Source: Nocardia speluncae NBRC 108251
Lineage (GTDB): Bacteria > Actinomycetota > Actinomycetes > Mycobacteriales > Mycobacteriaceae
Assembly (NCBI RefSeq): GCF_001613245.1
Contig: NZ_BDBZ01000044.1
Span: 1 to 41,247, forward strand
DNA length: 41,247 nt
Direction of reading: 5' to 3'
Shown here one piece after another: positions 1 through 9,237 of the stretch. Made by a program: the position numbers and the translations under genes. Each line of letters opens with the position of its first letter. The first letter of the stretch is position 1. The notes under the pieces were generated by a model. It saw nothing but the letters and a program-made list of their open reading frames with translations, was not told the origin of the DNA and did not search any database.

Positions 1-108
1 GTAACCGATATCGGGTGCGGTGGCCGGCGCCGCGTGGGCGGTGGCTGCGCCGAAGGTCGCGGTGGCTATCAGCGGCACGATGGCCGCGGCAATCTTGCGG
101 ATCCTCAT
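1..108 (-). CDS. Secreted protein, N-terminal fragment (cut by window edge)
   Basis: The first 36 codons of a leftward gene starting at ATG 108-106; the rest lies outside the window. The residues form a classical Sec signal peptide: a basic start (MRIRKIA), a hydrophobic core rich in Ala, Ile and Val, and an AHA-A-type cleavage site near residue 27, followed by an Ala/Pro/Thr-rich mature start. The mature domain is not visible, so no function can be given. A 17-base tandem repeat lies about 30-60 bases upstream of the start. Confidence 0.6.
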   Translation of the reverse strand, partial: MRIRKIAAAIVPLIATATFGAATAHAAPATAPDIGY

Positions 109-136
109 GAATTCACACGTCCGATCTGATCACTTC

Positions 137-168
137 GTCGCAAAGGATGGTTTGTCGCAAAGGATGGT
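137..168. repeat. Two perfect 15-base direct repeats with a 17-base period
   Basis: GTCGCAAAGGATGGT occurs at 137-151 and again at 154-168 with two bases between. The pair lies upstream of the secreted-protein start at 108, in the 109-376 gap, which otherwise holds no gene. A tandem exact repeat in a promoter region could be a regulator-binding array or a small duplication. Confidence 0.75.
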
Positions 169-376
169 CTACAGCCGGGACGAGCACGCTGTCCGAAGTG
201 TGCCGGGAGAATTACCTGCTCACCGGCACAATCGAACATTCGGGACACTACGCTTCGAAGAGCTTCCGGGTGGCGGGATTTCGTGGAAACCCCGCGGTAT
301 CAGGAGCAATGGGCCGCACTGTATATCGGAGAGTCGGTGAATGTCCAGCTATCTACTGCGAATCGGTCCGGGCGGA

Positions 377-1078
377 TCAGCGTGGGCGCAAAACGATCTC
401 GGTGGGATGACCGTCGCGGGGGGTGTCGATCGCGGTCCGGACCGCCCGGGCGACCGTCTCCGGACGCAGGAACCCGGCCGGGTCGTAGGCCCGGCCCTCC
501 CTGGCCACGATCTCGCGCTGCATATCGGTATCGATCCGCCCGGGATGGACGGAGGTCACCCGGATCGACGGCTCTTCCAGGCGCAGCGCGTCCCCGAACG
601 CCCGCAGGCCGAACTTGCCGGCGGCATACGAGGACCATCCGGCGTTCGCGCGCAACCCGGCCCCCGAGTTGATCAGCACCACGTGCCCCTGCGCCGTACG
701 CAGGGCGGGTAGCAGCAGCCTGGTCAGCTCCACCACTGCGATCAGATTGGTTTCGAGCGTTTCGCGCCACTGGTGTACCGAGGATTCGGCGACAGTGCCC
801 AGATCGGCGATTCCGGCATTGTGCACGAGGACATCGAGCCGCTCGATCGGCGCGGCCGCGACAGCCACGGCCGGATAGTCGGTGAGTTCGACCGGCCAGC
901 CCGTCGCTCCGGGCAACTCGGTCAGAATCGATCCCAGGCTCCCGGCGGTCCGGGCACCCAACAGCAGCTCGTGGTCGGCTGCCAGCTCCCGCGCGATCGC
1001 TGCGCCCAGCCCGCGCCCCGCTCCCGTGACCAGTGCTACGGGCCGCTCCTGCCCGGACTCTTCAGCTCCACGTTGCAC
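377..1078 (-). CDS. SDR-family NAD(P)-dependent oxidoreductase
   Basis: A 233-residue classical short-chain dehydrogenase/reductase, the usual length for the family. The N-terminal Rossmann motif TGAGRGLG is at about residues 18-25, the NAG motif of strand 4 near residue 88, and the catalytic pair is YAAGK (YxxxK) with an upstream serine in LINSGAG. The substrate cannot be deduced. The start is GTG at 1078-1076; the ribosome-binding site is weak, but no better start precedes the Rossmann motif. It is divergent from the glucosylglycerate hydrolase gene with about 89 bases between the starts. There is no obvious operon partner. Confidence 0.88.
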   Translation of the reverse strand: MQRGAEESGQERPVALVTGAGRGLGAAIARELAADHELLLGARTAGSLGSILTELPGATGWPVELTDYPAVAVAAAPIERLDVLVHNAGIADLGTVAESSVHQWRETLETNLIAVVELTRLLLPALRTAQGHVVLINSGAGLRANAGWSSYAAGKFGLRAFGDALRLEEPSIRVTSVHPGRIDTDMQREIVAREGRAYDPAGFLRPETVARAVRTAIDTPRDGHPTEIVLRPR

Positions 1079-1167
1079 AGCAGAAGTCTATGCCCGCACA
1101 GTTCTGCTCTGCGCGGGACAGGCCCCGACAGCAGAACCACCGAGGGGATAGCGAGCAAGATATAGAG

Positions 1168-2508
1168 ATGGCACACCCCGGTTTCACTCCCACGCAGCTC
1201 GCTGCCCGCGCGGCGTATCTGCTGCGTGGCAACGATTTGGGAACCATGACCAGCGCCGCCCCACGGCTGTATCCGCATATGTGGAGCTGGGATGCGGCCT
1301 TCGTGGCTGTGGGGCTGGCGCCGTTGAGCGTGGAACGCGCGGTGATCGAACTCGACACCCTGCTTTCGGCGCAGTGGAAGAACGGGATGATCCCGCACAT
1401 CGTGTTCGCCAACGGCGTGGACGGCTATTTCCCGGGTCCGGCCCGCTGGGAATGCCGGTTGCTGGCGGCTCAGGCGCCCGACGGCCCGGATACCTCCGGG
1501 ATCACCCAGCCGCCGGTACATGCCATCGCGGTGCAGCGGATCCTGGACCATTCGCGCCGGCACGGGCGCAGCACGCGTGCCGTGGCCGAGGAGTTCCTGA
1601 ACCGCCGCTGGCCCGATCTGGTGCGCTGGCATCGCTGGCTGGCACATGCCCGTGATCCGCTGGGCAATGGCCGGATCACCCTCTACCACGGGTGGGAATC
1701 GGGGATGGACAATTCCCCGCGCTGGGACCGGGCCTATTCCAATGTGGCGCCCGGCCCGGATCTGCCGCCTTATCGGCGCGAGGATGTGCTCGTCATCGAT
1801 GACCCCACCCAGCGCCCCACCGACCGCGAATACGACCGGTACCTGTGGCTGGTGGAGCAGATGCGGCGCGCTCGCTACGACGACGCCGAACTGAGTACGG
1901 TGATGGATTTCGCTGTGGAGGATGTGTTCGTCACCGCGATCTTCGCTTTGGCCTGCGAAGTGCTCGGGCAGATCGGTGAGGAATACCATCAGCCGAAGGC
2001 CGATACCCGGGAGCTTTTCGCGTGGGCCGACAGGTTCCGCGGCGGCGTGATCGCCACCACCGACGCCCGCACCGGTGCCGCCCGCGATTTCGACACCCGG
2101 CTGGGTCGTTGGATCACCACCGAAACTCTGGCGATGTTCGCGCCACTGGTCAGCGGTGGGTTGCCGCGGTCCACCGAGCGCAACCTGCTGCGGATTTTCG
2201 AGGGCCCGCGGTTCTGCGGCCACCCCGACCTGCGGTACGCGCTGCCGCCCTCCACTTCGCCGGTGTCGAAGGATTTCCGTCCCCGTGAGTACTGGCGGGG
2301 CCCGGTGTGGCCGGTGATGAGCTGGCTGTTCTCCTGGGTTTTCGCCCACCGCGGCTGGGCGGAGCGTTCCTTCCTGCTGCGCGCCGAAGCGTTGCGCCAG
2401 GCCAGCGACGGCAGCTTCGCGGAGTATTACGAACCGTTCACCGGGGCGCCGCTGGGCAGTATGCAGCAGTCGTGGACTGCGGCCAGTGTGCTGGACTGGC
2501 TGGGCTGA
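1168..2508 (+). CDS. ggh: Glucosylglycerate hydrolase (GH63-type)
   Basis: A 446-residue cytosolic glycoside hydrolase with an (alpha/alpha)6 fold, matching in length and sequence the mycobacterial enzyme that hydrolyses glucosylglycerate, a compatible solute accumulated under nitrogen limitation (known of the family). The N-terminal segment PHMWSWDAAF is typical. The likely catalytic acid is Asp181 in GMDNSPRWD and the likely base is Glu419 in FAEYYEPF; I recall residues at essentially these positions from the characterised homolog. ATG 1168 was chosen because it gives the family length; an in-frame start at 1033 would add 45 atypical residues overlapping the divergent SDR gene. The enzyme could also act on mannosylglycerate. 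Confidence 0.88.
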   Translation: MAHPGFTPTQLAARAAYLLRGNDLGTMTSAAPRLYPHMWSWDAAFVAVGLAPLSVERAVIELDTLLSAQWKNGMIPHIVFANGVDGYFPGPARWECRLLAAQAPDGPDTSGITQPPVHAIAVQRILDHSRRHGRSTRAVAEEFLNRRWPDLVRWHRWLAHARDPLGNGRITLYHGWESGMDNSPRWDRAYSNVAPGPDLPPYRREDVLVIDDPTQRPTDREYDRYLWLVEQMRRARYDDAELSTVMDFAVEDVFVTAIFALACEVLGQIGEEYHQPKADTRELFAWADRFRGGVIATTDARTGAARDFDTRLGRWITTETLAMFAPLVSGGLPRSTERNLLRIFEGPRFCGHPDLRYALPPSTSPVSKDFRPREYWRGPVWPVMSWLFSWVFAHRGWAERSFLLRAEALRQASDGSFAEYYEPFTGAPLGSMQQSWTAASVLDWLG

Positions 2509-2512
2509 CGGA

Positions 2513-2935
2513 TCAGGCCGGTTGTGAGCTGGCGGCCGGTTCGCAGGTGTTCTTCAGCGAACACCCCCCGCAGGATCCGCCGCAGCCGCCGGTCTCGGGC
2601 GGCGGGGCGATGGCCTCGGCTGCCCGCGCACCCGCATTGGCGCCCGAGCCGAGAGTGAACAGGGCGATAACGAGTACGCCCACGGTCACGAGGATGCCGG
2701 TGAGCGTACTCGCGGCCAGCACGACCAGCCCGCCCGCGGCGAGTAGCGCGCCGGAAACCACCGAGGTGGGGGCGGCGATCCGGTTCGCGGTGCGGAACGC
2801 GGTTTCGTCGCGCAGGGCGGCTTCGGTGTGCACACCGAGGTAGCGGTTGCCGGGCAGGCGGCCGAAGAAGCCGAGTACGCCCGTCGTCAGGGCAGTCAGG
2901 CCCAGGACGAACAGCAGAATCGCGACGACAAGCAC
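2513..2935 (-). CDS. SdpI-like membrane protein with a C-terminal cysteine cluster
   Basis: A 140-residue small membrane protein. Residues 1-22 and about 57-96 are hydrophobic (three segments), and the loop between them carries RLPGNRYLGVHTEA, the hallmark of the SdpI/YhfL family (SdpI is the immunity and signalling protein for SdpC toxin in Bacillus; the role in actinobacteria is unknown). The C-terminal 30 residues add Cys118, Cys122, Cys125 and Cys131 in a Gly-rich stretch, not part of the SdpI core. The start is taken as GTG 2935-2933, just before the first hydrophobic segment; a clear ribosome-binding site is lacking. It converges on ggh and is divergent from leuS. Confidence 0.72.
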   Translation of the reverse strand: MLVVAILLFVLGLTALTTGVLGFFGRLPGNRYLGVHTEAALRDETAFRTANRIAAPTSVVSGALLAAGGLVVLAASTLTGILVTVGVLVIALFTLGSGANAGARAAEAIAPPPETGGCGGSCGGCSLKNTCEPAASSQPA

Positions 2936-3116
2936 CAGCCGAGAATACCGCAGGGGGTTCGGCGGGCCGAGGCTCGGACAGGCGCTCGCGGGGAAGTAGA
3001 CCCAGGTCACACCGGCGCGCGACGGATATGCCCACCTTTTTGGGCTTGTCAGGGCGCACGTCTTAGGCTGTTCGACGACGGATTTATCCCCATGAGCAGC
3101 TAGAGAAGGCAGGACC

Positions 3117-6008
3117 GTGCAGGACTCCCGCGCAACCGAGACGGCCGGGCAGAGCTCGGTAGACACCGGCGCCCCGGGCCGGGGCGACGATACGCCCGCC
3201 CATCGGTACACCACTGCGCTCGCGGGGGAGATCGAACGCCGGTGGCAGGAGCGCTGGATCGAGCGCGGCACGTTCCATGCGCCGAACCCGGTGGGCCCGC
3301 TGGCGGGGGAGGTGCCGGCGGACAAGCTGTTCGTGCAGGACATGTTCCCGTACCCGTCGGGGGCGGGGCTGCACGTGGGGCATCCGCTGGGCTATATCGC
3401 CACCGACGTGTTCGCGCGGTATCACCGGATGCATGGGCGCAATGTGCTGCACGCACTGGGCTACGACGCGTTCGGTCTGCCCGCCGAGCAGTACGCTGTG
3501 CAGACCGGCGCGCATCCCCGCGACACCACCGAGGCCAATATCGCGACCATGCAGCGGCAGCTGGACCGGCTGGGCCTGGGGCACGATCGGCGGCGGTCCT
3601 TCTCCACCACGGACCCCGAGTACTACAAGTGGACGCAGTGGATCTTCCTGCGGATCTACAACGCCTGGTACGACCAGGAGGCCGACCGGGCCCGGCCGAT
3701 CGAGGAGCTGGAGCGGCAGTTCGCCTCGGGTGCCCGCCCGGCGCCCGGCGGTAAGGATTGGGCGAGTATGCCCGCCGCCGAGCGGCGGGCACTGATCGAC
3801 TCGTACCGGCTGGTGTATCAAACCGATTCGATGGTGAACTGGTGCCCCGGTCTGGGGACCGTGCTGTCCAACGAGGAGGTCACCTCGGACGGCCGCAGCG
3901 AACGCGGCAACTTCCCGGTGTTCCGCAAGCGCTTGTGGCAGTGGATGATGCGGATCACCGCCTACTCCGACCGGCTGATCGACGATCTGGACCATGTGGA
4001 CTGGCCGGAGAACGTCAAGGCCATGCAGCGCAACTGGATCGGGCGTTCACGTGGTGCCCGCGTCGAGTTCGCGACGACGGCGGGCGATGTGGAGGTTTTC
4101 ACGACCCGCCCCGACACGCTGTTCGGCGCCACTTACATGGTTTTGGCCCCGGAGCACGAGATGGTCGACGCGCTGACCGCGGCCGTCTGGCCGGCCGATA
4201 CCGATGCCCGCTGGACCGGCGGCAGCGCGACCCCGGCCGACGCCGTCGCCGCCTACTGTAAGGCCATCGCGGCGAAATCGGATCTGGAGCGGCAGGAGAA
4301 CAAGGACAAGACCGGTGTCTTCCTGGGGGCCTTCGCCACCAACCCGGTGAACGGCGCACCGGTCCCGGTGTTCATCGCCGACTATGTGCTGAGCGGGTAC
4401 GGGACGGGCGCGATCATGGCCGTGCCGGGGCAGGATCAGCGCGACTGGGATTTCGCGACCGCATTCGGCCTGCCGATCATCCGGACCGTGCAGCCGCCGC
4501 AAGATTTCGACGGTGCCGCGTACACCGGGGACGGCCCGGCGATCAACTCCGATTACCTGAACGGGCTGACCATCGCCGACGCCAAGGCCACCGTGATCGC
4601 CCGGCTGGAAGCCGACGGCCGAGGTGCCGGCACCGTGCAGTACAAGTTGCGGGACTGGCTGTTCGCGCGGCAGCGGTACTGGGGTGAACCGTTCCCGATC
4701 GTCTACGACGAATCCGGTGCCCCGCACGCTCTGCCGGAATCGATGCTGCCGGTGCGGCTGCCCGAACTGGACGATTTCGCCCCGGTCACCTTCGACCCGG
4801 ACGACGCGGATTCCGAGCCTTCCCCGCCGCTGGCAAAGGCCACCGACTGGGTGGAGGTGGAACTGGATCTGGGTGACGGGCCGCGCACCTACCGCCGCGA
4901 TACCAACGTCATGCCCCAGTGGGCGGGCAGTTCGTGGTATCAGCTGCGCTACGCCGATCCCAGCAATTCCGCGGTGTTCTGCGCGAAGGAGAACGAGAGC
5001 TACTGGCTGGGCCCGCGGCCGGCCGAGCACGGTGCGGACGATCCGGGTGGCGTCGATCTGTACGTGGGCGGTATCGAGCATGCCGTGCTGCATCTGCTGT
5101 ACACCCGTTTCTGGCAGAAGGTGCTGTTCGACCTGGGCGAGGTGAGCGGTAGCGAACCGTACCGGCGCCTGTTCAACCAGGGCTACGTCCAGGGATTCGC
5201 CTACACCGACGCACGCGGGGTCTATGTGCCGGCGGCAGAGGTGGTCGAACGGGACGGCAAGTTCTACTGGACCGACACCACCGGCACCGATATCGAGGTG
5301 AATCAGGAATACGGCAAGATCGGCAAATCGCTGAAGAACGCCATCGCCCCCGACGAGATCTTCGAGCTGTACGGGGCCGATACGTTCCGGTTCTACGAGA
5401 TGTCGATGGGGCCGCTGGATACGTCGCGGCCGTGGGCCACCAAGGATGTTGTCGGTGCGCACCGTTTCCTACAGCGGGTGTGGCGGCTGGTGGTGGACGA
5501 GGAGACCGGCGCGACCCGGGTCACCGGGGACAATCCGTCCGATGAGACGCTGCGGTTGCTGCACCGGACCATCGCCGGGGTCGACGAGGATCTGGCGGCC
5601 ATGCGCGACAACACCGCCGGCGCCAAACTGATCGAGCTGACCAATCACCTGACCAAGGCCTACCCGTCGGGCGCGCCCCGTTCGGCTGTGGAACCGGTGG
5701 TGCTGATGCTGGCACCACTGGCCCCGCATATAGCCGAAGAACTGTGGGAACGACTGGGGCACACCGATTCGCTGGCGCACGGTCCGTTCCCGGTTGCCGA
5801 TCCCGCGTTGCTCACGGCGGAAACCGTGGAGTACCCGATTCAGGTGAACGGTAAGGTCCGCAGCCGTATCCAGGTGGATCCGGAGGCCGATCAGGCCGCG
5901 ATCGAGGCGGCCGCGCTGGCCGACGAGAAGATCGCCGCGTTGCTGGACGGGAAGGCCCCGCGCAAGCTGATCGTGGTGCCGGGCCGGCTGGTGAATATCG
6001 TCGCCTGA
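3117..6008 (+). CDS. leuS: Leucyl-tRNA synthetase
   Basis: A 963-residue bacterial-type class I synthetase that charges tRNA-Leu. The HIGH signature appears as HVGH at residues 86-89 within MFPYPSGAGLHVGHPLGY. The CP1 editing domain contains the threonine-rich motif TTRPDTLFGATY near residue 329. The KMSKS loop is the variant KIGKS at 734-738, and an anticodon-binding domain and C-terminal domain follow. The start is GTG at 3117 with an AGAAGG-like ribosome-binding site about 8 bases upstream. The first ~30 residues are a poorly conserved Ser/Thr/Gly-rich extension. I see no T-box signature in the 181 bases between this start and the divergent SdpI gene. Confidence 0.98.
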   Translation: MQDSRATETAGQSSVDTGAPGRGDDTPAHRYTTALAGEIERRWQERWIERGTFHAPNPVGPLAGEVPADKLFVQDMFPYPSGAGLHVGHPLGYIATDVFARYHRMHGRNVLHALGYDAFGLPAEQYAVQTGAHPRDTTEANIATMQRQLDRLGLGHDRRRSFSTTDPEYYKWTQWIFLRIYNAWYDQEADRARPIEELERQFASGARPAPGGKDWASMPAAERRALIDSYRLVYQTDSMVNWCPGLGTVLSNEEVTSDGRSERGNFPVFRKRLWQWMMRITAYSDRLIDDLDHVDWPENVKAMQRNWIGRSRGARVEFATTAGDVEVFTTRPDTLFGATYMVLAPEHEMVDALTAAVWPADTDARWTGGSATPADAVAAYCKAIAAKSDLERQENKDKTGVFLGAFATNPVNGAPVPVFIADYVLSGYGTGAIMAVPGQDQRDWDFATAFGLPIIRTVQPPQDFDGAAYTGDGPAINSDYLNGLTIADAKATVIARLEADGRGAGTVQYKLRDWLFARQRYWGEPFPIVYDESGAPHALPESMLPVRLPELDDFAPVTFDPDDADSEPSPPLAKATDWVEVELDLGDGPRTYRRDTNVMPQWAGSSWYQLRYADPSNSAVFCAKENESYWLGPRPAEHGADDPGGVDLYVGGIEHAVLHLLYTRFWQKVLFDLGEVSGSEPYRRLFNQGYVQGFAYTDARGVYVPAAEVVERDGKFYWTDTTGTDIEVNQEYGKIGKSLKNAIAPDEIFELYGADTFRFYEMSMGPLDTSRPWATKDVVGAHRFLQRVWRLVVDEETGATRVTGDNPSDETLRLLHRTIAGVDEDLAAMRDNTAGAKLIELTNHLTKAYPSGAPRSAVEPVVLMLAPLAPHIAEELWERLGHTDSLAHGPFPVADPALLTAETVEYPIQVNGKVRSRIQVDPEADQAAIEAAALADEKIAALLDGKAPRKLIVVPGRLVNIVA

Positions 6009-6102
6009 GCGGACCGGGTCCGGGGCGGGAGCGAAACCGTGTCCACATAGCGCCCCGCTCGGAGGCAATCGACACAGCGTGGCTTTCGATCGGCCGGCAC
6101 GG

Positions 6103-6124
6103 TGGCCCGGCAATTCCCGGGCTA
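6103..6124 (+). terminator. Candidate hairpin terminator downstream of leuS
   Basis: GCCCGG (6105-6110) pairs with CCGGGC (6117-6122) around the loop CAATTC, extendable by two weaker pairs. It lies about 100 bases after the leuS stop and has no T-tract, as is common in high-GC actinobacteria. The rest of 6009-6215 shows no gene. Confidence 0.4.
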
Positions 6125-6215
6125 CCGTGTTGGCCGGTAGTTAATCTGCGAGACTCCTCGGACTTGCCTGCGTCGGCTAGCGTGCGTGCCGTTCAGCCCG
6201 GAACAGGAGTCCACT

Positions 6216-8258
6216 GTGAAACCTCTTGCGCTCTTCGTCGCACACCAACCGGCCGGATCCCGGTCGCGCGTGACCTGCCAGTACAAATGCGGTAACGCCT
6301 GCTTTCACGAGGTGCCCAACACCTCGTCGAACACCTACTTCGGGGATATCGTGGCCGGGATCTCCCGGCGCCGGGTGCTGCAAGGTGGTGCGGCCGCGGT
6401 GGTCGCGATCGGCGCCGTCGGCACCCTCGCGGCCTGCGGTGACGACGCCGGGGCCGGGAGCGCGGAGAGTGGGCAGGGGATGGGGACCGGGTTCGCGCCG
6501 GTCGCGCCGAACACCAAAGATGCAGTTGTCATCCCGGACGGCTACGAACAGGGTGTGGTGATCCGCTGGGGCGACCCGCTGTTCGAGGACGCGCCCGAAT
6601 TCGATTTCTACAACCAGACTCCCGCCGCCCAGGCCAGGCAGTTCGGTTACAACAACGATTTCGCGGGACTACTACCGATCGAGGGACAGCCCGGCAAATA
6701 CCTGCTGGTGGTGAACCACGAATACTCCACCGAGGTGTTCATGTTCCCCGGGTACAAGCCCGAGGCCATCAGCAAGGAGCAGGTCGAAATCGCCATGGCC
6801 GCGCACGGCCTGTCGGTGGTCGAGGTGCACGGTGAGCCCGGAACCGGGCGGCTGAAACCCGTTTTCGGCAAGTACAACCGGCGCATCACCGCGACAACGG
6901 AGTTCGAGCTGACCGGCCCTGCCGCGGGTAGCGCGCTGCTGAAAACCACCGCCGACCCCACCGGCACGAAGGTCCTGGGCACGATCAGCAACTGTGCCGG
7001 CGGTGTCACTCCCTGGGGCACCGTGCTTTCCGGGGAAGAGAACTTCAACGCCTATTTCATCGGCAAGGCCGCCGATCCTGCGACCGCCGAACGGCTGGAC
7101 CGATACGGCATCGGCGAATCCGATTCCCCGCACTTCTGGGAGAAGTTCGACAAACGTTTCGATATCGCGGCCGAACCCAACGAGCCCAACCGTTTCGGCT
7201 GGGTGGTCGAGGTGGATCCGTGGGATCCGCAGTCCACGCCGGTCAAGCACACAGCGCTGGGCCGGTTCAAGCACGAGGCCGCGACTGTCCATGTCACCGC
7301 CGACGGCACCGTGGTCGCCTACAGCGGCGACGACGAACGCTTCGACTACATGTACAAATTCGTCTCCACCCGCAAGATCGAACCCGGCACCGGTGCCGCG
7401 AGCCGCCGCCACAACCGCACCATCCTCGACGCCGGAACCCTCTACGTCGCGAAACTCACCGGCGATCACCCCGACCGGATCGACGGTTCGGGCACCGTCC
7501 CCTCGGACCAGGGCTTCACCGGTAAGGGCCGGTGGATCCCGATCCTGCGTACCGGCGCGGACGGTCGCGGAGAATCGCTGGTGGATGGGATGACCGCGGA
7601 AGAGGTCGCGGTGTTCACCCGCCTCGCCGGCGATAAGGTGGGCGCCACCAAGATGGACCGCCCCGAGGATTTCGAGGCCAGCCCGGCAACCGGCAAGGTG
7701 TACGTGGCGCTGACCAACAACAGCAAACGCGGCACCGACGGCGAGGCCGCCGCCGACGAAGCCAATCCACGCAACGAGAACAAGAACGGCCAGATCCTCG
7801 AGCTCACCGACGACCATGCGGGCACCGAATTCATCTGGTCGCTGCTGCTGGTGTGCGGTGATCCGGCGGCCGCCGACACCTACTTCGCCGGCTACGACAA
7901 GATGAAGGTCAGCCCGATCTCCTGCCCGGACAATCTCGCCTTCGACCCGTACGGCAACCTCTGGATCAGCACCGACGGTAATGCCCTGGACGCCAACGAC
8001 GGACTGTTCGCGGTGGTCCTCGACGGCGACCGCCGCGGCGAGACCAAACAGTTCCTGTCGGTCCCCGTCGGCGGCGAGACCTGCGGCCCGGTCATCACCG
8101 AGGACCGGGTCGTCGTCTGCGTCCAGCATCCCGGCGAAACCGACGACGCGTCGGTGGAGGCCCCGGCATCGCACTGGCCGGATGGCGGCACCTCGCAACC
8201 GCGCCCGGCCGTGGTGGCGGTCTGGAAGGCCGGTGGCGGCCGGATCGGCGTCGAGTAA
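6216..8258 (+). CDS. PhoX-family (DUF839) Tat-exported lipoprotein phosphatase
   Basis: A 680-residue protein of the PhoX/DUF839 family, which includes calcium- and iron-dependent extracellular alkaline phosphatases that release phosphate from organic esters. The N-terminus has the family's cysteine motif TCQYKCGNAC (residues 20-29) and PNTSSNTYFGDI, then a twin-arginine signal (SRRRVLQGG, 50-58) and a lipobox LAAC ending at Cys74, so it should be folded in the cytoplasm, exported by Tat and lipid-anchored. The body has PhoX landmarks such as NHEYSTE, GTVLSGEENFN and MDRPEDFE. GTG 6216 is chosen because AGGAG lies six bases upstream (6205-6209); an ATG at 6186 precedes that site. Substrate specificity is not shown; no phosphate box was recognised upstream. 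Confidence 0.9.
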   Translation: MKPLALFVAHQPAGSRSRVTCQYKCGNACFHEVPNTSSNTYFGDIVAGISRRRVLQGGAAAVVAIGAVGTLAACGDDAGAGSAESGQGMGTGFAPVAPNTKDAVVIPDGYEQGVVIRWGDPLFEDAPEFDFYNQTPAAQARQFGYNNDFAGLLPIEGQPGKYLLVVNHEYSTEVFMFPGYKPEAISKEQVEIAMAAHGLSVVEVHGEPGTGRLKPVFGKYNRRITATTEFELTGPAAGSALLKTTADPTGTKVLGTISNCAGGVTPWGTVLSGEENFNAYFIGKAADPATAERLDRYGIGESDSPHFWEKFDKRFDIAAEPNEPNRFGWVVEVDPWDPQSTPVKHTALGRFKHEAATVHVTADGTVVAYSGDDERFDYMYKFVSTRKIEPGTGAASRRHNRTILDAGTLYVAKLTGDHPDRIDGSGTVPSDQGFTGKGRWIPILRTGADGRGESLVDGMTAEEVAVFTRLAGDKVGATKMDRPEDFEASPATGKVYVALTNNSKRGTDGEAAADEANPRNENKNGQILELTDDHAGTEFIWSLLLVCGDPAAADTYFAGYDKMKVSPISCPDNLAFDPYGNLWISTDGNALDANDGLFAVVLDGDRRGETKQFLSVPVGGETCGPVITEDRVVVCVQHPGETDDASVEAPASHWPDGGTSQPRPAVVAVWKAGGGRIGVE

Positions 8259-8274
8259 CCGTTGCGCTGCCACG

Positions 8275-8307
8275 GTTCCGGCTGGGCCGAGTGGGTCCGG
8301 CCGGAAC
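8275..8307 (+). terminator. Candidate hairpin downstream of the phoX-like gene
   Basis: GTTCCGGC (8275-8282) and GCCGGAAC (8300-8307) form a perfect 8-base-pair stem with a 17-base loop. It starts 17 bases after the stop codon and lies between two convergent genes. There is no T-tract. Confidence 0.45.
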
Positions 8308-8373
8308 GCGCTGGGTCCGCCACCAGGAGTGTCACAGGTACCAGTGGGAAACCGGAGGCTCCGGTGCATCGGC

Positions 8374-9213
8374 TCAGCGGAAGTCGTCCGCGTGGTCTAT
8401 TGCCCATTGGGTGAAGGACCGCCCGGGTTGCCCGGTGACCTCCTCGACGATCGCCGAGACGTCCGGCGGATGAGTGGTACCGGCCGCCCAGCCCGCCAGC
8501 ACGGGTTCGATTCCGTAGGCCGGCATCGTCTCGCTCAATCTGGCGCGGGCTTCGTCGGCGGTTACCGCCTCGAAGGCGATCTCGCGACCGATGGCTTCGG
8601 CGATACGGTCCACCTGCTGTCGCAGCGTCAGTGCCTCGACGCCCCATACCGGGTAGGCCCGCCCGTGGTGCCCCGGTTCGGTGAGCGCTGTGACCGCCAG
8701 GGCCGCCAGGTCCTTCTCGTGTACCGGTGCGGTTCGGGATTCGGGATCCGTCGCGTAGGCGACGCCCTGGGTGCGGATGCAATGTTGCCACCACCAGAGG
8801 GCGTTGGTGGCGAACATGCCCGGCCGGAGGAAGGTCCATTCGATACCGGATTCGACCAGGGCCGATTCGACCGCGCTGTGCATTCGGCCGATCGGATTGT
8901 GGTCCGAAGCGTCGCTCAGGACCGCCCCGGAAGACAGCAGGACGACGTGCCGTACCCCTGCGGCCTGTGCCGCCGCGACGAATCCGTCGATTCCGTCCGG
9001 TTTTGCGTAGAGGAAAACGCGTTCGGCGCCGTCGAGTGCCGCGGGCAATGTTTCGGGGCGCTCCAGGTCTGCCGCGACCATTGCCGTCCCCGGAACAGGG
9101 CTTTCTGCATCGGCGGCTCTGCTCGTCGGACGCACCTGCTCGCCTCGCGCAGCCAATCCCGCCGCGACGTGACGGGCGACATTACCGCGGGCTCCGAAAA
9201 CTACTGTGACCAT
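8374..9213 (-). CDS. NmrA-like NAD(P)-binding protein
   Basis: A 279-residue atypical SDR of the NmrA type. The N-terminal dinucleotide-binding motif is FGARGNVARHVAAGL; the catalytic Tyr-Lys pair of classical SDRs is absent, as expected for sensor-like or quinone-reductase-like members. The later segment LRPGMFATNALWWW corresponds to the conserved LRP(G/N)xF motif of the family. The start is ATG 9213-9211; longer in-frame starts would run into the divergent HxlR gene. That divergent regulator and the palindromic site between them suggest that the HxlR protein controls this gene (inference), a common arrangement for redox- or electrophile-sensing HxlR proteins. Confidence 0.85.
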   Translation of the reverse strand: MVTVVFGARGNVARHVAAGLAARGEQVRPTSRAADAESPVPGTAMVAADLERPETLPAALDGAERVFLYAKPDGIDGFVAAAQAAGVRHVVLLSSGAVLSDASDHNPIGRMHSAVESALVESGIEWTFLRPGMFATNALWWWQHCIRTQGVAYATDPESRTAPVHEKDLAALAVTALTEPGHHGRAYPVWGVEALTLRQQVDRIAEAIGREIAFEAVTADEARARLSETMPAYGIEPVLAGWAAGTTHPPDVSAIVEEVTGQPGRSFTQWAIDHADDFR

Positions 9214-9237
9214 GGCCGGGAGCTTAAGCAGCATGCT

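Noticed and set aside
1033..1167. Longer start for the glucosylglycerate hydrolase
   Set aside because: The extra 45 residues are atypical and overlap the divergent SDR start; the ATG at 1168 gives the 446-residue family length.
3092..3103. Mini reading frame ATG-AGC-AGC-TAG just upstream of leuS, as a possible leucine-attenuation leader
   Set aside because: It encodes only Met-Ser-Ser with no leucine codons, and there is no attenuator hairpin or T-box motif nearby.
4047..5462. Long leftward open frame opposite leuS
   Set aside because: Antisense shadow of leuS; composition rich in Arg/His/Gly and no family resemblance.
6672..8369. Long leftward open frame (565 residues) opposite the phoX-like gene
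   Set aside because: It is an antisense shadow of a clear PhoX coding region in GC-rich DNA, with no recognisable domain.
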